Shown piece after piece: positions 1-8,126 of a stretch of 64,000 nucleotides of DNA. The notes under the pieces were generated by a model. That model searched no databases, was not told the DNA's origin, and saw nothing but the letters and a program-made list of their open reading frames with translations. Positions within the stretch are counted from its first letter, which is position 1. Every line of letters begins with the position of its first letter. The stretch covers positions 1 to 64,000 of the IMG/VR virus record IMGVR_UViG_3300009158_000031; one strand, 5' to 3'. Source of the DNA: a virus. A program made the translations under genes and the position numbers.

Positions 1-213
1 CTTGAAAACCTAATCCACTTGGACCTTGAATACCTTGAAGACCAGTAGTTCCAATTGTACCTTGATATCCTTGAAAACCTAATCCACTTGGACCTTGAAT
101 ACCTTGAAGACCAGTAGTTCCAATTGTACCTTGATATCCTTGAGCGCCTAATCCACTCGGACCTTGAATACCCTGAGCACCAGTAGTTCCAGAAGCTCCA
201 GCACCTTGATATC
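1..213. repeat. 69-bp tandem repeats in collagen-like gene
   Basis: Positions 1-69 and 70-138 are identical. A third, diverged 75-bp copy covers 139-213, and a further copy starts at 214. Each encodes a 23-residue (25 in the diverged copy) Gly-X-Y module containing GIQGPSGLG. The array may continue beyond the window edge. Confidence 0.9.
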
Positions 214-676
214 CTTGAAAACCTAATCCACTCGGACCTTGAATACCTTGAATACCAGTAGTTCCGGAAGGTCCGGCAATACCATCTGGACCTTGACGTC
301 CTTGTCGACCTTGATTACCAGTTAAACCGATAGGTCCTTGTAAACCTTGAAGTCCAGTACCTACAGAACCTTGATATCCTTGATCTCCTTTAGCTCCTTG
401 AACACCAGATCCTTGATTACCTTGATAACCCTGATCACCTTTAGCACCTTGATAACCTTGATAACCCTGAGATCCTTTAGCTCCTTGTACACCTTGATAA
501 CCTTGAGATCCTATACCTGGACCTTGTACCCCTTGAAATCCAGTAGCTCCTTGAAAACCTAATCCACTTGGACCTTGCGATCCAGTTAAGCCTTCCGAAC
601 CAGTCGAACCTTGAAATCCTTGAAATCCAAGTTCAACAAGTAATCCATTTTGTGGGGATCTTGTACCTATTGCCAT
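1..676 (-). CDS. Collagen-like tail fibre protein (5' part; runs off the window)
   Basis: Read on the minus strand, ATG at 676 opens a frame that stays open to the window edge (225 codons seen, no stop). After about 17 residues (start MAIGTRSPQNG) it is almost wholly Gly-X-Y triplets rich in Gln (GFQGFQG, GAKGDQG, GIQGPSGLG), the pattern of bacterial and phage collagen-like fibres that form trimeric stalks. The part nearest the edge is made of 23-residue modules encoded by exact 69-bp DNA repeats. It is divergent from the gene at 863 and resembles the plus-strand collagen gene at 18653 in composition. The role as a tail or head fibre is inferred from such proteins in other phages. The C-terminal head domain, which would show receptor binding, lies outside the window. 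Confidence 0.85.
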   Translation of the reverse strand, partial: MAIGTRSPQNGLLVELGFQGFQGSTGSEGLTGSQGPSGLGFQGATGFQGVQGPGIGSQGYQGVQGAKGSQGYQGYQGAKGDQGYQGNQGSGVQGAKGDQGYQGSVGTGLQGLQGPIGLTGNQGRQGRQGPDGIAGPSGTTGIQGIQGPSGLGFQGYQGAGASGTTGAQGIQGPSGLGAQGYQGTIGTTGLQGIQGPSGLGFQGYQGTIGTTGLQGIQGPSGLGFQ

Positions 677-782
677 TGTTAATATACTTTGATATTTTAT
701 TATCTATCTCCGGATAAAGAGTTGTTTTTTCGTGGGATGAAAGAAATTTTTATTTGTTTTTATGTGAGAACTGGGTAATAAT

Positions 783-845
783 GTTAATAACTTTTTGTGC
801 TAAAATTTTTTTATACCAACCTTTTTTATTATATTTGTATATACA
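783..845 (+). promoter_or_regulatory. Bacteroidota-type promoter, repeated phage box (copy 1, diverged)
   Basis: A TAnnTTTG -7 element (TATATTTG) lies at 830-837, 25 nt before the ATG at 863. It ends a segment beginning GTTAATAACTTT at 783 that recurs before 3177 and 21563. This copy matches the others at its two ends but differs in the middle. No convincing TTTG -33 element is visible, so recognition may use the upstream conserved block. Confidence 0.65.
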
Positions 846-862
846 ATTTAAAACATATACAT

Positions 863-1393
863 ATGACACAATTACAATGTACAAGGTTTTCTTTAATAAA
901 GAATACCAAGCCATTAGGCACCGAAGATTTGCTAACAGTTTTAAACGAAATTGCATCTGACAAATACAAAGTTCAAATCGAAGAAATTCGTAAAGCCGAA
1001 AATCCTTCAAAATCTCCTTTGAAAGATAAACTTCCATTATTTACACCGACCGGTATCTTCTCTCATCGTTCAATGGCCGGACTAGAATCTTACAATGGTA
1101 TTATATGCCTCGATATTGATGGTGTATCAAATCCACAAGAACTAAAAGAAAAAGCAAAAACATTACATTGGGTATATGCTGCTTTTATTACTCCTTCTGG
1201 CCAAGGACTTAAAGTTCTAGTAAAAACTAATGCAACTTCCGAAACCTACAAACAAACCGAAATTCTGGTTGCCGAAGCATTTTTTAATATAACCGGTTCA
1301 TCTCGAGATAATCACTGCAAAGATATTGCAAGAATTCAATTCGTTTCACACGATCCAGATATTTACATTAACGAACATTCTGTAACATTTTAA
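863..1393 (+). CDS. BT4734/VirE N-terminal-domain-like protein
   Basis: The 176-aa product contains a core near residues 80-140 with GIICLDIDGV, then a helical stretch, then PSGQGLKVLVK. That combination is typical of the BT4734-like/VirE N-terminal domain found in Bacteroidota mobile elements beside primase or helicase domains. Only this domain is present; no helicase or DUF3987 part follows. The ATG at 863 is preferred over an in-frame ATG at 797, because 797 lies upstream of the promoter box at 830-837. This is the first gene of a plus-strand run. A role in replication priming is suggested by family context only. Confidence 0.6.
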   Translation: MTQLQCTRFSLIKNTKPLGTEDLLTVLNEIASDKYKVQIEEIRKAENPSKSPLKDKLPLFTPTGIFSHRSMAGLESYNGIICLDIDGVSNPQELKEKAKTLHWVYAAFITPSGQGLKVLVKTNATSETYKQTEILVAEAFFNITGSSRDNHCKDIARIQFVSHDPDIYINEHSVTF

Positions 1394-1436
1394 TTAATCA
1401 AATCAATAGAAAACATCATATAAAATAAAACACAAT

Positions 1437-1730
1437 ATGTATACCGAATCTACATTAGATCCTGCTGCTAAATCAGTATTGGAACACTTAAAATCAAATT
1501 GCGAAGAAGAAATTAAGATGATTGAAGATTGTATTAAGCTACGTCTTCATATGTCAAATGGTCTTACATCGAAAGAAAGAGAACAAAATCTTTTTGATCC
1601 ATTTCAACTACAACTAGTTATTCATGATACTTATGATTTAGAAATGCATGCATATGACGTTGGTGCATGGGAAACGCAAAAACAAACATTAGATACAATT
1701 AATCAATTATTAGAATATGAAGTCGAATAA
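1437..1730 (+). CDS. Hypothetical protein, acidic and helical
   Basis: This 97-aa acidic protein is predicted to be mostly helical (for example the EEEIKMIEDCIKLRL stretch near residues 24-38). I recognise no domain. It follows the VirE_N-like gene by 43 nt, and its last 14 nt overlap the guanylate kinase gene, so the two are probably translationally coupled. It has no signal peptide or membrane segment. It could be a small partner or regulator of a neighbour. Confidence 0.7.
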   Translation: MYTESTLDPAAKSVLEHLKSNCEEEIKMIEDCIKLRLHMSNGLTSKEREQNLFDPFQLQLVIHDTYDLEMHAYDVGAWETQKQTLDTINQLLEYEVE

Positions 1731-2208
1731 ATCAAGAATTATACTATGCGGTAAAGCTGCATCAGGAAAAGATCATCTTCGAAAAATCCTCGAAGGTCGC
1801 GGTTTTAAGTATGGTGTATCTTATACTACTCGTCCACCACGTCAAGGAGAAATTGATGGTAAAGATTATTTCTTTTTAGAAGAATCTGAATTTAACGATC
1901 TAATCGAACAAAATTTCTTCTATGAATATGTAACCTTTAATGGTTGGTTCTATGGAACATCAAAAGATCAATGGTATAACACCGATGATATATTCATTAT
2001 GACTCCTTCAGGTATTCGCAAGCTACATGCAGCCGATAGAAAATCTTCGTTTATCATTTGTATTGATATTCCTAGAGAAACCAGAAAAGCTAGATTAACT
2101 GAAAGAAATGATACGGCAGATTCTATTGATCGTCGATTAGATGCAGATGATCGAGATTTTGAAGGATTTAACGATTTTGATATCGTAATCAACAATGAAA
2201 ATTTTTAA
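1717..2208 (+). CDS. gmk: Guanylate kinase
   Basis: This 163-aa protein is predicted to phosphorylate GMP or dGMP to the diphosphate, feeding dGTP synthesis. The P-loop is GKAASGKD near residues 12-19. The GMP-binding signature YTTRPPRQGEIDGKDYFFL follows near residues 36-54, then FYEYVTFNGWFYGT. The Walker A motif ends in Asp instead of Ser/Thr, as in some phage nucleotide kinases. The protein is shorter than cellular enzymes (about 200 aa). It overlaps the genes on both sides by 14 nt. An alternative is a broader dNMP kinase, but the TTRPPRxGE motif favours guanylate kinase. Confidence 0.88.
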   Translation: MKSNKSRIILCGKAASGKDHLRKILEGRGFKYGVSYTTRPPRQGEIDGKDYFFLEESEFNDLIEQNFFYEYVTFNGWFYGTSKDQWYNTDDIFIMTPSGIRKLHAADRKSSFIICIDIPRETRKARLTERNDTADSIDRRLDADDRDFEGFNDFDIVINNENF

Positions 2209-2644
2209 ATATATGGAAAAGAAATCAAAAAAACCAAGTTGGAACGAAATTATACATCGTCCACAATTACCAGAAGGATGGAGTGTTATCGAACAACAAA
2301 CATCTCTTAAATGTTCAACCACCAATTTTGTTAGATGGGGAAAAACTCATCATAATGGACAACCTGAAAGAATTTGGGTAGTATTAGTGGAACATAATCC
2401 TGAATATTACGCTGTACCTTTCGTTGTTCGAGGAGGATTACATGCTAAAGGTCCTTCAGGATTAAGTTACTTTCAAGACATTAAATCAGCAACAGAATGC
2501 TTGGTTATTATTATGGAAGCTACTGATCGTTGGATTGAAGAAATCAACTCAGAGAAATATATCAAAGCTTACAATGATAAAATTGAAGCTGCGATTAAAG
2601 CTGACGAAAAACGAAGAAAGGATTCATCCGAACTTTATGCATAA
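2195..2644 (+). CDS. Hypothetical protein
   Basis: This 149-aa soluble protein has Trp-rich motifs (PSWNEIIHRPQLPEGWSVI near residues 14-32) and a charged C-terminal helix. I recognise no family. The start at 2195 overlaps gmk by 14 nt, like the preceding junction. A second in-frame ATG at 2213 (MEKKSKK) is also possible. Its 3' end overlaps the flavoprotein gene by 8 nt. Confidence 0.7.
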   Translation: MKIFKYMEKKSKKPSWNEIIHRPQLPEGWSVIEQQTSLKCSTTNFVRWGKTHHNGQPERIWVVLVEHNPEYYAVPFVVRGGLHAKGPSGLSYFQDIKSATECLVIIMEATDRWIEEINSEKYIKAYNDKIEAAIKADEKRRKDSSELYA

Positions 2645-3086
2645 TTATTTAGTAGTATCTCAGAGTGGAGATTTTGGCTTAAACAAGCAATTAGCTCTAA
2701 AGGTAATGAGTATATTGAAGATGGAACATGGAAAAGATTCTGTCTATATAAATGCATCTGGCTTTACTAAAGCGGATTATGCATTTAATAAGATTATATT
2801 CATTATTCCTGAATGGAATGGAACATATCCATATCTATTCAAACAAATCATCGATAATTCAGAATGGCCTTCTCTTTTAGATAAAAAGAAAGTTCTGCTT
2901 ATTGGTACATCAAATGGTAAATTTGGTAATGTTATGGGAGTCAATCACTTTGAGTATACTCTTAATTATGTCGGTTCTTCCGTCTTTACGAAGAAGGTTT
3001 ATGTACCTAAATTAACAGAAAATATAGAAAACGAAGAGTATATAGGTTATCTAAAAGATGTACTATTAGAGTTCCATTTAGCATAA
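2637..3086 (+). CDS. NADPH-dependent FMN reductase-like flavoprotein
   Basis: With the start at 2637 (MHNYLVVSQSGD) the product is 149 aa. It shows the flavodoxin-like layout of the FMN_red family: a first strand followed by a loop, then FIIPEWNGTYPYLFKQIID (the family's PEYNxSxPxxLKxxID motif), then KVLLIGTSNGKFGN. Such enzymes reduce FMN or quinones with NADPH, or act as flavodoxin-like electron carriers. In a phage it might supply reducing power, for instance to a ribonucleotide reductase coded elsewhere; that is speculation. A longer frame opening at 2535 lies inside the upstream gene and its Lys-rich extension does not look coding. The gene ends just before the promoter at 3091. Confidence 0.65.
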   Translation: MHNYLVVSQSGDFGLNKQLALKVMSILKMEHGKDSVYINASGFTKADYAFNKIIFIIPEWNGTYPYLFKQIIDNSEWPSLLDKKKVLLIGTSNGKFGNVMGVNHFEYTLNYVGSSVFTKKVYVPKLTENIENEEYIGYLKDVLLEFHLA

Positions 3087-3090
3087 AAAT

Positions 3091-3160
3091 GTTAATAACT
3101 TTCCGAAAATAAATGTCAAAAAAGTTTTTTATTCCACAAAAAAGTATTATATTTGTATAT
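3091..3160 (+). promoter_or_regulatory. Bacteroidota-type promoter, repeated phage box (copy 2)
   Basis: This segment runs from GTTAATAACTTTCC at 3091 through TTTTTTATTCCACAAAAAAG to a -7 box TATATTTG at 3148-3155. It is nearly identical over about 65 bp to 21475-21540. The expected transcription start near 3162 lies 15 nt before the ligase ATG at 3177. Confidence 0.75.
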
Positions 3161-3176
3161 ACAAAATAATCAAATA

Positions 3177-5075
3177 ATGAACATACGAGAAAAAGAAAAT
3201 TTATACCTTTTAGCCAAAACTAAATATTACGAAGGTGAACCTATTCTATCCGATTTCGAATTCGATAATCTCGAAGATGAATTAAAGCTAGAAAATTCTC
3301 AAGTAATTAAAATTGTAGGTTCTCAAGATCTAAAGGATATTAAGTTTAATCACGTATCTCCTATGCTTTCGTTAAACAAAATTCAAGTTCAACGAAACGA
3401 ATCAATCACTGTTGCTAATACTAAATATCTTACATGGTTAACTGCCAATCAAAGTAATACTTCCTTACAAATGGAAGCTACTCCTAAATTCGATGGTTCT
3501 TCTTGTAATTTGATTTACGAAAATGGTAAACTAACTCTCGCATTAACTCGTGGTGATGGTGCTAAAGGCCAAAATATTATTGAAAAAATGAAATTGATTG
3601 TACCTAATACAATCTCTTCAAAAGATAAAATCGAAATTCGAGGTGAAGTGGTTATTCCAGTAACTACGTTCGATTCTAAATATGCCGCAATATATAAAAA
3701 TCCACGAAACTTCGTTGCTGGTATTCTAGGTAGGGATATCGTCGATACCTCAATTATTTCAGATTTTCATTTTATAGCATTCGAATGCAGAATTCATACA
3801 AACACATCTCAACACCATTCAAACACTCTACAATTCTTAATCGATAATCAATTCAGAACTACACCAAAAATGATTATGTTCGATAAATTCGAATATGCTT
3901 ATAATGAAATACATAATTATCGAACAAACGGTTCACCTTACCAATTAGATGGTATGGTTATTAAATTCCCAGAAAATTTAAGAAATGTAATTGGCGAAAC
4001 CGATTATGCACCTAAATGGGCAGTAGCAATTAAATTTCCTCCAAAGGAATCTATTACCACAATCAAAAAAATTATATGGAACGTTGGTATATCTTCTGAA
4101 TTTACACCAGTTGCAGTACTCGATCCAATCGATTTAGATGGAACTATCGTTTCAAATGTTAATCTTCATAATTATGGTAATGTAATACGTCAAGGTTTAC
4201 TTCCAGGTGCTCAAGTAATTATCGTAAAATCTGGTGATATCATTCCTATCGTTCAAAAAGTTATTAAACCTTCTACTGAATCTATCGAAAAATATCTACC
4301 TTCTCCGTGTTCTTCTCAATGTAAAATTGAAGTACAAGGTAATATTCACTTAGTATGTACAAATCCTACATGTCCTAACAAATCAATTCTACAATTAATG
4401 CGAGGAATTGGTACCTTCGGTTTTCGAAATGTAGCCGGATCTACGATTAAGAAAATTCACAAAGCAGGTATACAATCAATACATGATATATTCGATAATT
4501 CTAAATTCAACGAACAAAAACTAATTGAAAGTGGCGAATTTAAAAAAGGAAGATCGCTAGAAATTCTTCTTAATTCTCGAAATAATCCAGAAAGAAAAAT
4601 AACGCTTCCCCTGGTTATTGCATCGTTATCCTTCGATAACGTTGGATTTTCTACTGCTACACAAATAGCTAAGTTATTCGAAAACAAAACACCTGATTGG
4701 ACCGGATTATCATCTGCATCTTATTTACCTTTCTTAAATAAACAATCTACTGAATATCTATCAGTTCTTCGCTTAATACAAACTCTAGAATCTAATGGAT
4801 TTGCAATACAAAGCGAAGAAGTTCGTACAATTTCAGTAAATTCAATTATCTTTGAAATGACCGGATCACCAAAACCTTATGGATTTAAAACCAAGGAAGA
4901 TTTCTTAAAGTTAATTACCAACAATGGTTATTCTCATGGTGATCTTAATGATAAATGCAAAATATTAATTACTGACGATATCAATTCAAATTCATCTAAA
5001 ATGACAAAAGCTAAAAAGTTAGGTGTTGAAATCATGACTTATGAAGATATTCTTAATAAAATCAAGAATATATAA
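3177..5075 (+). CDS. ligA: NAD-dependent DNA ligase (LigA-type)
   Basis: This 632-aa protein seals nicks in duplex DNA using NAD+. The adenylation motif KFDG has its catalytic Lys at residue 104. The upstream HxxPMLSL motif is near residues 59-66. EIRGEV and LDGMVIKF complete the nucleotidyltransferase core. An OB fold follows, then a Cys4 zinc finger (Cys378, 382, 394 and 399), helix-hairpin-helix segments (the MRGIGTFGFRN region onward) and a C-terminal BRCT-like domain of about 80 residues that looks degenerate. The domain set is complete and a little shorter than bacterial LigA (about 670 aa). The ATG at 3177 is chosen because an earlier in-frame ATG (3153) lies inside the promoter's -7 box. 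Confidence 0.93.
   Translation: MNIREKENLYLLAKTKYYEGEPILSDFEFDNLEDELKLENSQVIKIVGSQDLKDIKFNHVSPMLSLNKIQVQRNESITVANTKYLTWLTANQSNTSLQMEATPKFDGSSCNLIYENGKLTLALTRGDGAKGQNIIEKMKLIVPNTISSKDKIEIRGEVVIPVTTFDSKYAAIYKNPRNFVAGILGRDIVDTSIISDFHFIAFECRIHTNTSQHHSNTLQFLIDNQFRTTPKMIMFDKFEYAYNEIHNYRTNGSPYQLDGMVIKFPENLRNVIGETDYAPKWAVAIKFPPKESITTIKKIIWNVGISSEFTPVAVLDPIDLDGTIVSNVNLHNYGNVIRQGLLPGAQVIIVKSGDIIPIVQKVIKPSTESIEKYLPSPCSSQCKIEVQGNIHLVCTNPTCPNKSILQLMRGIGTFGFRNVAGSTIKKIHKAGIQSIHDIFDNSKFNEQKLIESGEFKKGRSLEILLNSRNNPERKITLPLVIASLSFDNVGFSTATQIAKLFENKTPDWTGLSSASYLPFLNKQSTEYLSVLRLIQTLESNGFAIQSEEVRTISVNSIIFEMTGSPKPYGFKTKEDFLKLITNNGYSHGDLNDKCKILITDDINSNSSKMTKAKKLGVEIMTYEDILNKIKNI
5066..5075 (+). promoter_or_regulatory. 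Candidate late-type promoter motif GAATATATAA
   Basis: GAATATATAA spans the end of ligA and its stop codon, 8 nt before the ATG at 5084. The same 10-mer recurs before 12539, 13124, 24604 and 62995. This copy is the weakest case because it is part of a coding sequence. Confidence 0.3.
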
Positions 5076-5083
5076 CTAACAAC

Positions 5084-5425
5084 ATGAACAAGCTACCTAC
5101 ATATCAAGAGTTCTTAAATGAATCATTAGTTATCCTTTCTTTGAAAGGTATAATGAAGAATGAATTTATGAACAATATAGAACTTAAGCAAGAGTTCGAA
5201 ACCGCTAGAAGATTATTCTTCGACAATGGTTCATGTTTATTCGATCACATTGAAGGCGATCGATTTACGCTAAGAACGCATTCTACATTCGAAACTTCGG
5301 ATATGGATGCACTCATTACAAAGATCAACGACGAAATTGAAAGGTTTTCTTTCAAGAGAGTCGGTCCGGCTAAAAAGAATATCATTAAAGAAAATCTTTG
5401 GTCTCTTAAAGCCAAACTTAATTGA
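5084..5425 (+). CDS. Hypothetical protein with capsid-targeting-like N-terminus
   Basis: This 113-aa protein begins MNKLPTYQEFLNES. The YQEFLNE|S stretch matches the ten-odd-residue capsid-targeting sequence of T4 internal head proteins, whose prohead protease cuts after a hydrophobic-X-Glu site. The remainder is charged and lacks a recognisable domain. At least five other proteins in the window start the same way (12539, 13664, 62319, 62995, 63300). By analogy it would be packaged in the head and delivered with the DNA; this is inference. Confidence 0.6.
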   Translation: MNKLPTYQEFLNESLVILSLKGIMKNEFMNNIELKQEFETARRLFFDNGSCLFDHIEGDRFTLRTHSTFETSDMDALITKINDEIERFSFKRVGPAKKNIIKENLWSLKAKLN

Positions 5426-5473
5426 TACTTTTTAATCATTTCATTCATTTAATTATTATTAATCCCACAAAAC

Positions 5474-6184
5474 ATGACAAAATACTTTAAGTATTCTGAC
5501 TTTGAGCAAGCGTTTCTTTGCATTAATGGCGAAATAATTACCAATCCTGAATATCGTTCAACTTCTCGATTAGGTGATATGTTAGAAATTCAAAGTCTTA
5601 CATATGAAGTTGCAGATCCAACAACATATAAATTCACAAACGAAAACATCGGCAGATTAAATTACGATTATGCAGATACATTTTATCAATGGATGATATC
5701 TGGATCTACTGATAATGAAGCACTTCTTAAAGATTATCCTAATGTTGCAAGATTCATGGAAAAACCTAAATCTCCTGATCTTCCAGCAAATTTCAATACA
5801 TTCTATGGTCCTCGTATTCTAGAACAACTACCTCACGTTATCAAAGAACTTAAAGATCATCCTGATACTCGTCGAGCAGTAATTTCTATCCTTGATAAAA
5901 GTGATGTACTTCTTCTCGATAAACCAAATGAAACTCTTGAATTTCCTTGTTGTGATTCTGCAACATTCTCTATTCGTGAAGGTAAGCTGAATATTCACTT
6001 ACATATGCGTTCACAAAATATAGGTCAAGTACTTAAGCTGGATATGTATCTATGGGGTAGATTTCAAACGCAAATTGCTGAAGAATTAGGTTTACCTGTT
6101 GGTAGATTCGTTTCAACTGTAGTTTCTGCTCATGTATTCGAAAAAGATATTGCTTACTTAAATGACTTAATTATTAATTCGTAA
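5474..6184 (+). CDS. Thymidylate synthase family enzyme, probable dCMP hydroxymethylase
   Basis: This 236-aa protein has the TS fold signatures: NTFYGPRI (substrate loop), DTRRAVISI with the phosphate-binding Arg133 and Arg134, and FPCCDSATFSIREGKL with catalytic Cys159, followed by HMRSQN. Thirty-one residues after the catalytic Cys, where thymidylate synthase has the dUMP-selecting Asn (E. coli Asn177), this protein has Asp190 in KLDMYLW. T4 dCMP hydroxymethylase (gp42) has Asp at the same spacing. It therefore probably makes 5-hydroxymethyl-dCMP, using methylene-tetrahydrofolate. The Asp of the usual RSxD motif is Asn here, so activity is not certain. Glycosyltransferases follow at once, as expected of a DNA-modification cluster. 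Confidence 0.75.
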   Translation: MTKYFKYSDFEQAFLCINGEIITNPEYRSTSRLGDMLEIQSLTYEVADPTTYKFTNENIGRLNYDYADTFYQWMISGSTDNEALLKDYPNVARFMEKPKSPDLPANFNTFYGPRILEQLPHVIKELKDHPDTRRAVISILDKSDVLLLDKPNETLEFPCCDSATFSIREGKLNIHLHMRSQNIGQVLKLDMYLWGRFQTQIAEELGLPVGRFVSTVVSAHVFEKDIAYLNDLIINS

Positions 6185-6194
6185 ATCCAAACAA

Positions 6195-7511
6195 ATGAAA
6201 GATAAAAAACTCCAAGTATTCTATGCAGTTCAAGTATCAAACTTTACATTAGTAAATGGCAAACCTAAATGGTTATTGCGAAATGATGCATGCACTAACA
6301 TTGCAATCGGAATCATCTCTACGGTTTTAAAGAGATATCCTGATCAATTCAAATTTTTAATTAAACTTCCTTCTGCTTATGATACAGTAGATGTGGTTCA
6401 ATTAGAAGATCTATTTAAACCAGAATTTCATAAAGATATCGAATTTCTTATTGATGATATCCCTCATTCTCCAGTAACTAGTCGCTATCATTTCGATATG
6501 CAACGATATCTCGTTCATCCTGAATATGCAAAAGCTTTCAGCGAAGTAGATCTTATGATTAATGATGAAAATACATTAACGAAGAATTGGCGAGTACTTT
6601 TCAATGAAATGAAATTAACCATCCCAATCATTTCTACGAATTATTTCCTCGATTCACCTATCGCAAATAAAGTTCCAGAAAAACTTCGTTATTATGAACG
6701 TCAAATGGAATCTTTTATTACATCGGATATTGCTGCATTTCAATGCGAAGCTGGCAGAGTCGAAGCTATGGAAGCTTATGATGTTTTATTTAAGACTCGT
6801 GAGATTCTAGCTCCTCAATCCGTATGGGGTGTTGGTGCACATTATGCCGAAATCGAAGAATATCATACAGATAAAAAATTCGAGATACCTACAATTTACT
6901 TTGGCAATCGTATTTCGGATACTGCAAATCGTTATACTAATTATGATACATTCGCCGAAGCAATTGGTATTCTATCGACTATCACCGATAAACCATTTCG
7001 AGCAGTAATGCTTAATCCAACTCGTAAAGTTACTGCCGATCAATTGAATTTAATTGCAGATCTATCTAAACATCAAGTTGAAGTAATGTCTAACGATGAA
7101 AAATTCACTCGTCAAGATTATCTAACATTCATCAACAAATCTCATATTGCTTGTAACCTATTCGTCACCGAAGTTCATGGTGGTGTTACTCATTGTGAAG
7201 CAATGATGGCTAAGAATATTTTGGTAATGCCTAAAGTAAATAATTACTGGCACAAAATGAAAAAGGCTGGTCATGAAGATTATCCTCTATTCACTGCACT
7301 CGATTCAACGAATTCTCATAAACCAGATGCTCGTGATGTAGCAGAAAAATTGAAGATTGCTCTTAATTATATAGATACTCCTATAGAAAATCAATTAAGA
7401 GAATTATGTCATAATGTCGGTTATAAATACGAATCTTACGAATCTGCTTGTGATCGTATCGTAAATGATATACGTTCGCTTGTTCTTCCTATCTTGAATA
7501 ATAAAAACTAA
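6195..7511 (+). CDS. Glycosyltransferase-like protein (GT-B fold)
   Basis: This 438-aa protein has two Rossmann-like halves. The C-terminal half carries TEVHGGVTHCEAMMAKNILVMP, which resembles the donor-sugar site of GT4-type enzymes (ExFG..xxEAMAxGxPVV). It starts 10 nt after the hydroxymethylase-like gene. The acceptor and donor are unknown. Given its neighbours it could transfer a sugar to modified DNA, or decorate a virion or host glycan. It has no membrane segment. A hairpin follows its stop. Confidence 0.6.
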   Translation: MKDKKLQVFYAVQVSNFTLVNGKPKWLLRNDACTNIAIGIISTVLKRYPDQFKFLIKLPSAYDTVDVVQLEDLFKPEFHKDIEFLIDDIPHSPVTSRYHFDMQRYLVHPEYAKAFSEVDLMINDENTLTKNWRVLFNEMKLTIPIISTNYFLDSPIANKVPEKLRYYERQMESFITSDIAAFQCEAGRVEAMEAYDVLFKTREILAPQSVWGVGAHYAEIEEYHTDKKFEIPTIYFGNRISDTANRYTNYDTFAEAIGILSTITDKPFRAVMLNPTRKVTADQLNLIADLSKHQVEVMSNDEKFTRQDYLTFINKSHIACNLFVTEVHGGVTHCEAMMAKNILVMPKVNNYWHKMKKAGHEDYPLFTALDSTNSHKPDARDVAEKLKIALNYIDTPIENQLRELCHNVGYKYESYESACDRIVNDIRSLVLPILNNKN

Positions 7512-7520
7512 TTAACAATT

Positions 7521-7554
7521 TGACGAGGAGTAATCATTTGGTTACTCCTTTGTC
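7521..7554 (+). terminator. Hairpin, possible terminator or processing site
   Basis: TGACGAGGAGTAA pairs with TTACTCCTTTGTCA across a loop of about 7 nt, with one bulge. It sits in the 60-nt gap between 7511 and 7572. Only a poor U-tract follows, so factor-independent termination would be weak. Confidence 0.5.
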
Positions 7555-7571
7555 ATATAATAATTAAACAT

Positions 7572-8126
7572 ATGGCAAACTTAATTCTACTTGAAGGCTT
7601 ATCCAGAACAGGCAAATCAACTATTTCAAAATCGATTGCTGATGAATTTGGATTTCGTAATTTCTCCATTAAGACTAAGATGCCGGATTATGTACAAAAT
7701 TTACCTGATTTTTATCATGGTATGCACGTTTTAGCAAATGAATTATTCAGATCTTTTCCCCATGAAACTTTCATCTTAGATAGATCTTTTTTATCTGAGA
7801 TGGTTTATTCTCAATTTTTTAACAGACATTCATATATAAATAACGATCAAGTCATTTGCGATTTACTTCTAGATAACAAGTTTATACTTGTACTTCTAGA
7901 TAACAATCATCAAAATTATTTAGATCGTGGACCAAAAGATAAAATCACTTATTCTGAACAAGAATTTATTAAACAGAAAGATCTTTTCCAATGGCACTTC
8001 CATAATTTCCGTGACAAATACGATCCACAATCATGGCGAGATAGATTTTTACACATTGATACATCAATCACAACTCTAGAAGATACAACAAAACAAATTA
8101 AAACAAAGATAAAACAAGTATTATGA
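7572..8126 (+). CDS. P-loop nucleotide kinase (thymidylate kinase/dNMP kinase-like)
   Basis: This 184-aa protein starts MANLILLEGLSRTGKST, with the P-loop GLSRTGKST at residues 9-17. FILDRSFLSEMVYSQ near residues 67-81 is the DR(S/Y)xxS motif of thymidylate kinase and deoxynucleoside kinase relatives. A lid-like segment follows near residues 118-130. It probably phosphorylates a dNMP or deoxynucleoside; the substrate cannot be read from the sequence. It overlaps the epimerase gene by 4 nt (ATGA). If the DNA contains hydroxymethylcytosine, a kinase accepting hm-dCMP would be needed, and this is a candidate. Confidence 0.7.
   Translation: MANLILLEGLSRTGKSTISKSIADEFGFRNFSIKTKMPDYVQNLPDFYHGMHVLANELFRSFPHETFILDRSFLSEMVYSQFFNRHSYINNDQVICDLLLDNKFILVLLDNNHQNYLDRGPKDKITYSEQEFIKQKDLFQWHFHNFRDKYDPQSWRDRFLHIDTSITTLEDTTKQIKTKIKQVL

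Noticed and set aside
347-562. Plus-strand 71-residue frame of Ser/Leu/Thr repeats
   Set aside because: It is the antisense shadow of the collagen-like gene on the minus strand.
1-600. Repeats resembling a CRISPR array
   Set aside because: The repeats are adjacent, in-frame and encode Gly-X-Y triplets. There are no unique spacers of constant length and no cas genes.
2535-2636. N-terminal extension of the flavoprotein gene
   Set aside because: This part lies within the upstream gene, translates to a Lys/Leu-rich sequence unlike the family, and the ATG at 2637 gives the normal flavodoxin-fold start with an 8-nt overlap.
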